Part shown: positions 51,615-59,454 of the stretch, piece by piece | Position numbering within the stretch: the stretch's first letter is position 1 | Layout of the letters: every line of letters starts with the position of its first letter | Source of the DNA: Nodosilinea sp. FACHB-131 | Lineage (GTDB): Bacteria; Cyanobacteriota; Cyanobacteriia; Phormidesmidales; Phormidesmidaceae | Length of the DNA: 64,000 bases | NCBI RefSeq assembly: GCF_014695395.1 | Contig: NZ_JACJOF010000003.1 | Coordinates: 1 to 64,000, forward strand | Direction: 5' to 3' | Made by a program: the position numbers and the translations under genes | The notes under the pieces: model-generated | Database searches by the model: none | Told to the model about the DNA's origin: nothing | The model's input: only the letters and a program-made list of their open reading frames with translations

Positions 51615-51748
51615 GGGTGCAGGGGGTGCGAGGGGTGCAGGGGTCAAAACTTGATTTTTTTCGTATGATCGCAGTCGAAAAAAATGGAGTGCACACACTC
51701 ACTTTTTTTAGCGTTTCGAGGGTCGCACCCCCTGCACCCCCTGCACCC
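51615..51748. repeat. GC-box inverted repeat, copy B
   Basis: Same outer arms and central layout as copy A (GGGTGCAGGGGGTGCG ... CCCCTGCACCCCCTGCACCC), with a few substitutions in the middle. It ends 25 bp before the sequence ATACAATAGA, a possible -10 region of the portal gene. Confidence 0.75.
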
Positions 51749-51770
51749 ATTCCAAGCATGAGGCAGTGTC

Positions 51771-51780
51771 ATACAATAGA
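51771..51780 (+). promoter_or_regulatory. possible -10 element upstream of portal
   Basis: CATACAATAGA lies 21-30 bp before the ATG at 51801. A similar CTACAATAG precedes the tail-chaperone gene and CATAGAATGG the tape measure gene. No matching -35 is convincing, so these may need a phage factor. Confidence 0.35.
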
Positions 51781-51800
51781 CGGAACGATCGCGAGAGCCC

Positions 51801-53069
51801 ATGGCCGATCCAGTTGCAGGGAAATTAGCGGCTGCCGTTGAAGCATTCGCCCAAGAGTTATTGCAGGAGGTCGCGCCGCCCGACGATCGCGGCAACGTGA
51901 TCACTGATTTTGTGGACATGATCACGACCAACCCCAGGGCTGGGGCAGGCGTCGAGGTGAGCGTCTTGAACCTGCTGCAACGAATGGGTGAGTATAAGCA
52001 CCCTGACCAGGCGATCGATGATCACATCCAAGAGCAGTTTGCTCAGATGGATGGCGGCATGAAAATCTCATACGCCGAGATGGCGACCGCCAAGCCGATC
52101 GGGTGGAGCGCCAGTGAGTTTGCACTGCGAGAGCCCGTAGACGGCAAATGGTGGATCGAGTCGCTGATGCTGATTCCACCGAAGTATCACAAATTTGAAG
52201 GGAGGCTGGGGAAAATTGAGGGGGCCAAATATTTCCCCACCACGGGGCCAGAGTTCACGATTCCGTACGATCGCATCGTGCATGTGGTCAACAGAAGGCA
52301 TGTGGCAGCCCTGACCGATCGCCCTTTTTATGGCGTGGCCGATTGCCGTCTGGCGATCTCGGCGCACAGGGCATGGAAGATTGTCATTAATGAGGCACTG
52401 ATCGCAGGGCAGCGGCAGGCCACGCCGATCATTGTGGGCCTGGCTGATCACAACTCACAGGTGCCCTTGTACGACGATCGCGGCGTGCCATTGCGAGATT
52501 CGGCAACGCAGCAAATTATCTCGGTGCCAGCCCCTGACAAACTAAAGCGAGAATTGCAAGCGCTCAACACCAATGGCGGGGTGATTACGGCGGGCCTGGG
52601 CAGTGACATCAGGGCACTGAACCATCAAACCGATGGCGCGTTCTTCATGCAGCTGCTCGACTACCTCGATCGCACCCTCATGCAGGCGTTCATGGTGCCC
52701 TACAGCGTCCTTGAGAATGGCGTGCAGGGTTTGGGCAATGCGGGCCTGGCCGAGACTCAGGTTGATGTGATGGTGATGATGCTGGATAGCATGGCGCAGC
52801 AGATCCAAGAGGAACTGCTAGAGAAGGTGATCCGCCCGCTGATCGAGTGGAACTTTGGGGAGCAGGAGAGCTACGGCGAATGGATGCCGCCAGACGAGGA
52901 AGCGCACGATCGCATTGAGCTGATGAACGCGCTGACCCAGTCCTTTGCGTCGGGCATGTATAGCGCGAGCGATGAGGCTTTTGTGAACCGGCACCGCGAG
53001 CTGGCCGGGATTCCGAAGGCTGAGCAGTTGGTGACGGCGATGAGTAAACCAGTGAGGTATTGGGATTAA
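51801..53069 (+). CDS. portal protein, Mu gp29-like (DUF935)
   Basis: 422 residues. TTNPRAGAGVEVSVLNLLQR, then KPIGWSASEFALREP, RHVAALTDRPFYGVADCRLA, AHRAWKIVINEALIAGQRQ, LLDYLDRTLMQAFMVPYSVL and VIRPLIEWNFG follow the DUF935 family, which forms the portal ring of Mu-like and related phages. ATG 51801. The stop overlaps the ThyX start (TAATG). Confidence 0.85.
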   Translation: MADPVAGKLAAAVEAFAQELLQEVAPPDDRGNVITDFVDMITTNPRAGAGVEVSVLNLLQRMGEYKHPDQAIDDHIQEQFAQMDGGMKISYAEMATAKPIGWSASEFALREPVDGKWWIESLMLIPPKYHKFEGRLGKIEGAKYFPTTGPEFTIPYDRIVHVVNRRHVAALTDRPFYGVADCRLAISAHRAWKIVINEALIAGQRQATPIIVGLADHNSQVPLYDDRGVPLRDSATQQIISVPAPDKLKRELQALNTNGGVITAGLGSDIRALNHQTDGAFFMQLLDYLDRTLMQAFMVPYSVLENGVQGLGNAGLAETQVDVMVMMLDSMAQQIQEELLEKVIRPLIEWNFGEQESYGEWMPPDEEAHDRIELMNALTQSFASGMYSASDEAFVNRHRELAGIPKAEQLVTAMSKPVRYWD

Positions 53070-53800
53070 TGCAGCTGATTCAAGACCCACACTTCCGTGT
53101 CGAGATCGATCGCAATGCCAGCAGCGCTAATGCCCCAGCGGGTATTTGGTACGGGCAGCACACTTGTGTCACTGAGGGGTTTAGCCCTGACGACCCACTG
53201 CCCAAAGATCCCGAGGGGGCGATCCTACGCCATGCCCTCAAGTCTGAGCACAGTCCTCACTTTTCGGTGCTGCGTTATGGCTACCTAGCGCTGCACTGTG
53301 GCGGGTTCCCTCACTCGGTCATGGCCCAACTGACCCGGCATCAGGACTCGGCGCACCTGGTGCAGTCAGGTCGGTACACGGGGCAGCGGTTTGTGAGAGT
53401 TGCCCTTGGTGGACTGCCCGTAGACCAAGTGTTTTACTTCCGGCCCCTAGGAACCTACCAGGACAGGCAGGGGCATCGCTACGAATACACAGCCGAAGAA
53501 CTGGCCTATGACCGATTCGCTTGTCTCAAAGCCTGCGAGCGCTATGCCTACCGACTAGAGAAGGGCTGGGCCGAGGAACACGCCCGCGATCAACTGCCCT
53601 ACAACTTCCGCCAGAACTTTGCGATCGCGGGCGATCTGCAATCAGTGTTCCATATCTTGGATCAACGGTCAAAAAATGACAGTCAAATAGAAATCCAGTC
53701 GTGGGCGGGCATGGCCATGGAACGCGTGATTGAGTTCGTACCGCAAATTGGCCAGTGGTACAAAGAACATCGATATGGCCGGGCAAGATTGGCTCCGTAG
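53069..53800 (+). CDS. thyX: ThyX-like flavin-dependent thymidylate synthase
   Basis: 243 residues with the start at ATG 53069 (TAATG overlap with the portal stop). The ThyX signature is present in altered form: QLTRHQDSAHLVQSGRYTGQ (about 87-106) matches RHR-x7-S but has RHQ. The C-terminal part (YNFRQNFAIAGDLQSVFHIL) also fits ThyX. It makes dTMP from dUMP using FAD and methylene-tetrahydrofolate. Unusual place, between portal and downstream genes. Confidence 0.8.
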   Translation: MQLIQDPHFRVEIDRNASSANAPAGIWYGQHTCVTEGFSPDDPLPKDPEGAILRHALKSEHSPHFSVLRYGYLALHCGGFPHSVMAQLTRHQDSAHLVQSGRYTGQRFVRVALGGLPVDQVFYFRPLGTYQDRQGHRYEYTAEELAYDRFACLKACERYAYRLEKGWAEEHARDQLPYNFRQNFAIAGDLQSVFHILDQRSKNDSQIEIQSWAGMAMERVIEFVPQIGQWYKEHRYGRARLAP

Positions 53801-53893
53801 CATGCCGCTGTTTCAGGCTCGGAATGGTAAAATAGGTGTACCGGGCAGTGCTTGCAACACCCCCGGAATGGCAACCTAGTTTCGGTAGGTCAC

Positions 53894-54631
53894 ATGAATA
53901 ATTTACCACCTCTTGTCAAAGACCGACGAGGCATGAAGTTTGGTCGGCTGTTGGTCAAAGAGTTTGTCAAAGTTGAAAACAGGCGCTCTTATTGGCTTTG
54001 CGAGTGTGACTGTGGCAATACCAGCATCGTCATGGGAGTAAATTTAAGGCACGGCGGCGGCACCAATAGTTGTGGTTGCGCATCCAAGGAAGCGATCGCA
54101 AGCACTGGCAAGCTGAGGCCAAGCAAGTCACTAGCCCCAGCAGGCCCAGATTACAGAAGACTTTGGAAGATTCGGGTGGGCATGATCGCTCGATGCTATG
54201 ACCCCCGACAATTGTTTTACAAAGACTACGGCGGCAGGGGCATCACCGTTTGCGATGAGTGGCTGCACAGCTTTGATGCTTTCTACTTTTGGGCGATCGC
54301 ATCTGGTTATTCCCCTGAACTTTCCATAGACAGAAAGAACAACGACGAAGGCTACAGCCCTGATAATTGCAAGTGGTCAACCGCAAAAGAGCAGGCCCAC
54401 AACAGAAGATCCAGCAAAAGATACGAAGCCTTTGGTGAGTCAAAAGTGCTGGAAGAGTGGGGGCGAGATAGTCGTGCCGTAGTGTGCAAAAACACAATCA
54501 AAATTCGTGTAGCTAATGGCTGGGATTTTCAATCTGCAATGACTACCCCTGCGATGCCTAGGCGCGATCGCGCACTGCTAGGGCACCAAGGGCGAAGGAA
54601 GAAAACAGAAAAGAGGATTGAAACATGCTGA
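53894..54631 (+). CDS. AP2/HNH-type homing endonuclease-like protein
   Basis: 245 residues with start ATG 53894. A zinc-binding part WLCECDCGNTSIVMGVNLRH then SCGCASKE, followed by the HNH-like signature LSIDRKNNDEGYSPDNCKW and STAKEQAHNRRSS, as in selfish phage endonucleases with an AP2-type DNA-binding domain. It overlaps the next gene by 7 bp. Probably a mobile intruder in the late region. Confidence 0.75.
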   Translation: MNNLPPLVKDRRGMKFGRLLVKEFVKVENRRSYWLCECDCGNTSIVMGVNLRHGGGTNSCGCASKEAIASTGKLRPSKSLAPAGPDYRRLWKIRVGMIARCYDPRQLFYKDYGGRGITVCDEWLHSFDAFYFWAIASGYSPELSIDRKNNDEGYSPDNCKWSTAKEQAHNRRSSKRYEAFGESKVLEEWGRDSRAVVCKNTIKIRVANGWDFQSAMTTPAMPRRDRALLGHQGRRKKTEKRIETC

Positions 54632-55305
54632 TCTACATTGCTGGCCCATATCGTGGCGACGTTAAGCAGAACATTGAGAATGCTCGCAAAGCTGCAATTG
54701 CAGTGTGGCAAGCAGGACATGTCGCTATCTGCCCCCACCTCAATACCGCCAATTTTGAGGAAGATTCTGGCCTAGCTGACGAGGTCTACCTCAAGGGCGA
54801 CTTGGTGATTTTGCAGCGGTGTGACGCTTGCCTATTTCTGCCGAACTGGAAGCAATCGGAGGGGGCGATCGCCGAGCGTGAATTCTGCGAGGCCCAGGGC
54901 ATTGCTTGCTATACCCTCATGGGTGGCAGTATCGACGGCGATGAAATCTCTGGGTGGCAGCTGCCTGCGTTAATGCCATGCCCTCACCCTGTAGAGCGTG
55001 ATTGCCCGCAGCAGGTTGAGGGGTTTATGTCGGTGTTGATGGGCATGTATCGTTTGCACCTCAGCAAAAATATGGACTACTCGCCAGCCAACATCTTGGG
55101 CACTGGCGAGGTCGGCACCGTCGTGAGGCTGTGGGACAAAATCGCCCGGCTTATGAACTTGATGGGGTTTCAGTTGCAGGTACAGCCCGGCACCTATTCA
55201 TCGCCCAAAGACCCTAAGCATGAGAGCGTCAATGACACTTTGATGGACGCTGCAAATTATGCCGTCATTGCCCTGCTGTACCGCATGGGCAAATGGGGCC
55301 GCTAA
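54625..55305 (+). CDS. DUF4406 (deoxyribosyltransferase-like) fused to dNTP-metabolism domain (DUF1599-like)
   Basis: 226 residues. N-terminal half: YIAGPYRGDVKQNIENARK, then LPNWKQSEGAIAEREFCEAQ, the DUF4406 pattern of nucleoside deoxyribosyltransferase-like proteins. C-terminal half: HLSKNMDYSPANILGTGE, then VVRLWDKIARLMNL and DTLMDAANYAVIALLYRM, as in DUF1599/MazG-like phage proteins. Together a nucleotide-remodelling enzyme, in keeping with the nearby ThyX. Confidence 0.75.
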   Translation: MLIYIAGPYRGDVKQNIENARKAAIAVWQAGHVAICPHLNTANFEEDSGLADEVYLKGDLVILQRCDACLFLPNWKQSEGAIAEREFCEAQGIACYTLMGGSIDGDEISGWQLPALMPCPHPVERDCPQQVEGFMSVLMGMYRLHLSKNMDYSPANILGTGEVGTVVRLWDKIARLMNLMGFQLQVQPGTYSSPKDPKHESVNDTLMDAANYAVIALLYRMGKWGR

Positions 55306-55334
55306 ACCCTGCACTTTATACCCTATACCCACCC

Positions 55335-55868
55335 ATGACCAAACCCAACCTCTCTCCTCTGTTCGATCGCATCAATGCCCGTGCCTACGCCATTCTTCAG
55401 CAGCATGGCAAGACGCTGGAGCAGCTGCAAGAGTACACCGTTGAACAGCTCAACGAGATCAAAGGCATCGGCGATCGCTGGGCCACCGACATCCGCGCCG
55501 CCCTAGACTCGCTGCAACCTGTCCCCGCCGTCACCGATCCACCAGATTGGGAGTACATCGACACGGATGCACCTACTGCGATCGAACTGGCCCACACCCC
55601 CATGGATGAGCTGAGCGACGCTGAGGGCGCGACCTTGCTTGAGGCAGTATTGACCGAGGTGCCCGACGACGAATCGCCCCTAGACATGGCCCTGCGCTAT
55701 CTGAGGGAGTGTGGCCGCGAGGCTGATGCGGAGGTGTTAGCGCGCAAGGTCGATCGCGATGGGGCCGATGCAGTGACGGAGACTGCGATCGCGATCTTGG
55801 AAGGGTTGCCCGGTGGGGAGCTGCCGAAGAACCTGGCGCAGGATGTCAGGGAGAAGGCGGGGCTATAA
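55335..55868 (+). CDS. helix-hairpin-helix protein
   Basis: 177 residues with start ATG 55335. An HhH motif EYTVEQLNEIKGIGDRWATD (about 33-55), as in RNA polymerase alpha and repair proteins, is followed by an acidic Asp/Glu/Pro-rich middle and a C-terminal helical part. DNA-binding is likely. It starts 29 bp after the fusion gene. Confidence 0.65.
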   Translation: MTKPNLSPLFDRINARAYAILQQHGKTLEQLQEYTVEQLNEIKGIGDRWATDIRAALDSLQPVPAVTDPPDWEYIDTDAPTAIELAHTPMDELSDAEGATLLEAVLTEVPDDESPLDMALRYLRECGREADAEVLARKVDRDGADAVTETAIAILEGLPGGELPKNLAQDVREKAGL

Positions 55869-55951
55869 ATTCCTGTACCCAAATTGGGCCATCGTTCCGC
55901 CCGATCGCGCCGTGGCCGATACGCTAGGGATGACAGCCTACAGGTAGCGGC

Positions 55952-56311
55952 ATGGCGCAGTCCTTCAACATTGCACGGGTGGTGACCAGCACCACGACTG
56001 AGGCCAGCTCGCAGTCCGTGGCCGTCCACGAAGTTTCACCCAATATCACCTACTGCGATCGCACTGCCACCATCAGCGGTAACCTGACGCTATTGGGCCG
56101 CATCAAGATCACTCGGGAAACCTCCGGCAGCCTTCAGCGCGACACGATTCAATATCTCGACTTTAGCAGCACGATCGCCACATTTACCGCCGCTGCTGTC
56201 ACCACGCCGTTTTCAGATGCTGAGGCCGATCGCATTGTTGACCTGGGGAGTACGCCTTGGATTGATATGAATGCTGTCTATACCGCCAATGGCGATACCA
56301 CGGGAGCGTAG
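55952..56311 (+). CDS. small late protein, candidate head or tail component
   Basis: 119 residues, beta-strand-rich with many Thr/Ser (VVTSTTTEASSQSVAVHE, ATISGNLTLLGRIKITRET). Directly before two other structural-type genes (stop and next ATG are adjacent). No family recognised. Confidence 0.55.
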   Translation: MAQSFNIARVVTSTTTEASSQSVAVHEVSPNITYCDRTATISGNLTLLGRIKITRETSGSLQRDTIQYLDFSSTIATFTAAAVTTPFSDAEADRIVDLGSTPWIDMNAVYTANGDTTGA

Positions 56312-56512
56312 ATGCTTTACAAAAACTTGAGCGATGACACCTTGACCATTGAGTCTGCGATCGGCCCTATGCGGGTTGCGCCGGGGGATGAGGTTGCGAT
56401 CGCGCCCTCTGCGGCAAAGCCTTACCTCGATGCGAAGCACCTGGAGTTGGTGCAGTCCGAGTTTGAGGGTGAGACGAAGAAATCCCGCCGCGCCACTAAG
56501 GAGGCCGAATAA
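56312..56512 (+). CDS. small late protein, 66 residues
   Basis: ATG 56312 directly after the previous stop. MLYKNLSDDTLTIESAIGP then GDEVAIAPSAAKPYLDAKH. Similar small proteins often sit before tail tube genes. Function unknown. Confidence 0.55.
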   Translation: MLYKNLSDDTLTIESAIGPMRVAPGDEVAIAPSAAKPYLDAKHLELVQSEFEGETKKSRRATKEAE

Positions 56513-56516
56513 ATAG

Positions 56517-57326
56517 ATGGCTACATTACAAGATAGAAAGCTCAAAGGCCTTACTAATATTGCGGTGTTCGATACCAGCGTGAGCCCCAAGCTGGCCTAC
56601 ATCTTGGAAACCCCGACCGGCGCAGAGCTCGACCTAGGCATCGAAGAAGTGTTGAACGAAACTACTTCAGAGCTAGGCGAGACAGTGATCGAGTCGTCAT
56701 TCATTTCGGCACAGCGGCCCATCTTGTCGATGACGCTGCCCAGTGGATCGCCTACAGCTACGGCGTTGCGGTTTGGCCGCAAGTTACAGACGGCTGTGGG
56801 TAAGACTGTGGCGGTAGAGAAGCGCATCCGAGTCACGGCGACGAACAATATTAAAGTAGGGGCCGCGTCGGGTAAAGAAGGCAACGGCATGACGGCGGAT
56901 CAAGCACTGTCGCAGGCGTGGGCGCTTGATGGCCTCGGCATCCCTGTGGCGCTGACTCGTGTTGCCCACGCGACCATTAACCCTGAAACCGATACGATGT
57001 CCTTCAGTCAGGGTGCTGATGGGGCCTACAAATTCACCGAAGATTTGATCGGTAGTGACGTCTTCTACAGCTTCCCATTGACCAATCAGTCGGTGTTGGA
57101 GATTGGTGAGGATAGCCTTGATCAATTGGAGATTAATCTCACTGGAATTATGCGGGATCTCCGCTTGTTCCGAATGGAGATCCCGTCAGCATCTATCGAT
57201 TTTGGGGGGTCAGGCAATTTGCCTATTGGGCCGGGAGAGTTGAGTCTCAACCTGAGAATTCAATATGACGGAAGTACGTGCCAGCCCATCAAAATTTATT
57301 GGTTAGGTCAAGCACGGGCCTGTTAG
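56517..57326 (+). CDS. major tail tube protein (candidate)
   Basis: 269 residues, AAGGAGG 13 bp upstream of ATG 56517. Beta-rich, with a long Gly/Thr segment (TATALRFGRKLQTAVGKT, NIKVGAASGKEGNGMTADQ) and a C-terminal strand region (LPIGPGELSLNLRIQYDG). Position directly before the chaperone and tape measure genes suggests the tail tube; sequence alone does not prove it. A capsid role is a less likely alternative. Confidence 0.6.
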   Translation: MATLQDRKLKGLTNIAVFDTSVSPKLAYILETPTGAELDLGIEEVLNETTSELGETVIESSFISAQRPILSMTLPSGSPTATALRFGRKLQTAVGKTVAVEKRIRVTATNNIKVGAASGKEGNGMTADQALSQAWALDGLGIPVALTRVAHATINPETDTMSFSQGADGAYKFTEDLIGSDVFYSFPLTNQSVLEIGEDSLDQLEINLTGIMRDLRLFRMEIPSASIDFGGSGNLPIGPGELSLNLRIQYDGSTCQPIKIYWLGQARAC

Positions 57327-57360
57327 TCGCAGTGTATCGAGCTTGAAATGATACAATAGA

Positions 57361-57387
57361 GGGGAGGATTGCAGTCCTCCCCTTTTT
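57361..57387 (+). terminator. terminator after the tail tube gene
   Basis: GGGGAGGA-TTGCAG-TCCTCCCC followed by TTTTT; a strong hairpin between the structural gene and the HNH gene. Confidence 0.85.
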
Positions 57388-57417
57388 AATTACTCCCTTG
57401 TGCAAGAAGGAAGCAAT

Positions 57418-58158
57418 ATGAATAGATTAACACCTGAAGCGATCGCCGAAGGCCTGGAGTCGGGCAGGTATCGCTACATGAGAAAACAGTGCAAGCAAGG
57501 GCATGAATGGGCTGGCACTGGGAAGTCCCTCAGCAGAACGTCTGATAAAGGCTGCTTATTTTGCTCAATTGAAAGCGCTCGGGCTCAATACAAAAATACA
57601 GATAGAAATACAGAAGAGTATCGCGAAATCAGGCGGATCAGGAATCAGAGGTACCGCGATCGCCTCAAAGCTGAAGGCGGCGATCGACTAAAAGAGCATC
57701 GCCGTAAGCACATAGAGCGAAACTTACAATGGAGAATAGAGTCAGCAGAGTCCTACCGCGAAACTTTACGGCGTTATCGGGCATCCGAAAAGGGTAAGCT
57801 TCTCAAGAAGAAGAATGAAAACAAGCGGCGGGCGGCAAAAGCAGGTAACCACAGCGTGCCGTATAGCAGGAAAGACTTGCGATCGCGACTGTCCGAGTTT
57901 GACAGCAAATGTGTTTACTGCGCTAAGACTGTGACAACTGAAAACACCCATAGCTGGGATCATTTCATACCGCTATCCAAAGGTGGTTGTGACACGCTTG
58001 GAAATTTAGTGCTAGCCTGCCGATTCTGCAACAATAGCAAGAAAGACCGCGATCCTGAGGCATGGTATTTCGCTCAGCCGTTTGCGACAAAGCGAAAATG
58101 GAGTGCGTTACTTAAACAATTGGGGAAAACTGAGGCTAATCAACTCCCATTGATCTAA
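57418..58158 (+). CDS. HNH endonuclease (inserted, homing type)
   Basis: 246 residues with start ATG 57418 (AAGGA 6 bp upstream). N-terminal zinc-like part CLFCSIESAR, then a very basic region (EHRRKHIERNLQWR) and the HNH core: CVYCAKTVTTENTHSWDHF, IPLSKGGCDTLGNLVLACRF and CNNSKK. It is bracketed by terminators at 57,361 and 58,187, so it forms its own transcription unit, as expected for an intruder. Confidence 0.85.
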   Translation: MNRLTPEAIAEGLESGRYRYMRKQCKQGHEWAGTGKSLSRTSDKGCLFCSIESARAQYKNTDRNTEEYREIRRIRNQRYRDRLKAEGGDRLKEHRRKHIERNLQWRIESAESYRETLRRYRASEKGKLLKKKNENKRRAAKAGNHSVPYSRKDLRSRLSEFDSKCVYCAKTVTTENTHSWDHFIPLSKGGCDTLGNLVLACRFCNNSKKDRDPEAWYFAQPFATKRKWSALLKQLGKTEANQLPLI

Positions 58159-58186
58159 AGCTTGGTGCGCTGAGTAGTGTCATGGG

Positions 58187-58214
58187 GCGAGGCTATCTGC
58201 GGCCTCGCTTTTTT
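58187..58214 (+). terminator. terminator after HNH gene
   Basis: GCGAGGC-tatctgcg-GCCTCGC followed by six T residues. Confidence 0.85.
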
Positions 58215-58355
58215 GTGGGAGTGCGATCGCCTAAAAGCTCAAAGCGCCAATGCCCCGAGAGTGCAGTTCAGGACGTTGGCGCGATCGCATTCTATCACCG
58301 CTCACCGTACCTCGCCTACAATAGTTTCATTCCACTCTCGGCACGATCGCACCCC

Positions 58356-58883
58356 ATGAAGACCCTCGACATTCGCATCGGCGACGAATTGGTGACCATT
58401 CGCCCGGTGCCGCGATCGCAGCTCAGCCTCCTCAGCCAAAAGCTGCTAGAGCTGCAAAGCCTGTGGATTGAGGAAGAATTCTCAACGGGTGACACCCTAG
58501 CCCGCGAAGATGCGTGGGCGCTGGTTAAGGCATTGTGGGGAATGCTGCCGATCGCAGCCACTCCAGAGGCCTGCCTGAGCCCTGCCAGCCTAGACAAGCT
58601 CGCCAGCGACTATGAGCAGCTGCAACAGATATTCTTTGGCGATCCGACGGCGGCCTGGCAGGGCTCGATGGCTACTTTTGACCTAGACGCATTCCAGGGC
58701 TGCGCACTGTGGCGGCTGCATGAGGTAACCCCCAGAAAAAAGCTGGTACTGGCGGACGAGTTACGCCGGGCGAGGCTCCAACCCGAGAACTCACCGCCGC
58801 AGACGTCCCCATCGAGCCATCAGGAAACGCTGAAGCCGACACTATTGCCAACCTCATCAACGGCTTTGGCGAAGTCGGCTTAA
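58356..58883 (+). CDS. tail assembly chaperone, 0-frame product
   Basis: 175 residues with ATG 58356. Helical (LSLLSQKLLELQSLWIEEEF, SDYEQLQQIFFGDPTAAW). At codons 127-129 the heptamer A AAA AAG (58,736-58,742) stands in the correct phase for -1 slippage. It lies between tail tube and tape measure, where gpG-like chaperones are expected. The longer frame upstream of the ATG is not coding. Confidence 0.75.
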   Translation: MKTLDIRIGDELVTIRPVPRSQLSLLSQKLLELQSLWIEEEFSTGDTLAREDAWALVKALWGMLPIAATPEACLSPASLDKLASDYEQLQQIFFGDPTAAWQGSMATFDLDAFQGCALWRLHEVTPRKKLVLADELRRARLQPENSPPQTSPSSHQETLKPTLLPTSSTALAKSA

Positions 58884-59134
58884 CGCTCTACTACACCCTC
58901 GACGCCGATACCCTCGACGGGCTCATCTACACCAGCAATCAACTACGCCAAGACCCAGAGCGCCGCCTCGACGACTACCTCAAGCGCTGCGTCGATGAAC
59001 ACTTTGGCAACGACGAGGGCGCACGGTTGGCTGCCCTAGGGGTGACTGAGGACATGGTTGTAGTGAGCGATCGCCCTGCTGACCCCATGGCGGTGCTGCG
59101 ACGGATCGAGGCTGGCACTACCGCCGAAGACTGA
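58356..59134 (+). CDS. tail assembly chaperone, -1 frameshift product (G-GT type)
   Basis: After slippage at 58,742 the -1 frame is open for 130 codons to TGA 59,132-59,134 and reads AGTGGRVTPGEAPTRELTAA and then ADTIANLINGFGEVGLTLYY, RRLDDYLKRCVDEHFGNDE. It has no start codon of its own in a proper place, so it is made only as a ~259-residue fusion, as in lambda gpGT. No separate gene overlaps it. Confidence 0.8.
58736..58742 (+). promoter_or_regulatory. programmed -1 ribosomal frameshift site
   Basis: A AAA AAG in the frame AGA AAA AAG of the upstream gene, the classic X XXY YYZ slippery heptamer (as in dnaX). Confidence 0.8.
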
Positions 59135-59161
59135 TCGCACCCCTGCACCCACCCGCCGCCC

Positions 59162-59184
59162 GCCGCCTGGGGCGGCTTTTTCTT
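59162..59184 (+). terminator. terminator after the tail chaperone genes
   Basis: GCCGCC-TGG-GGCGGC followed by TTTTTCTT. Confidence 0.75.
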
Positions 59185-59255
59185 AGCTACATCCATTTAT
59201 TAAACCCTATATATATTTATTCTTCTATAGGTACAGATATATAAATAGGCGTTTA

Positions 59256-59387
59256 GTGCAGGGCGTGCGAGGGGTGCAGGGGTCAAAATGCGATTTTTTT
59301 CGTGTGATCGCATTCCGTTTTTTTGGAGAACGCACACCCACTTTTTTTGACGTTTTGAGGGTCGCACCTCCTGCACCCCCTGCACCC
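59256..59387. repeat. GC-box inverted repeat, copy C
   Basis: Third copy of the element at 51,284 and 51,615: GTGCAGGGCGTGCGAGGGGT on the left, CCTGCACCCCCTGCACCC on the right, with the same GGGGTC, TTTTTTTCGTGTGATCGCA and TTGAGGGTCGCACC features between. Placed between the chaperone terminator and the tape measure gene. Confidence 0.75.
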
Positions 59388-59454
59388 GGTTGGTAGGTCG
59401 TATCGCCCGTGGAACGCTGGCATAGAATGGGGGCAGTGTTCTTAGGCCCTGTGC

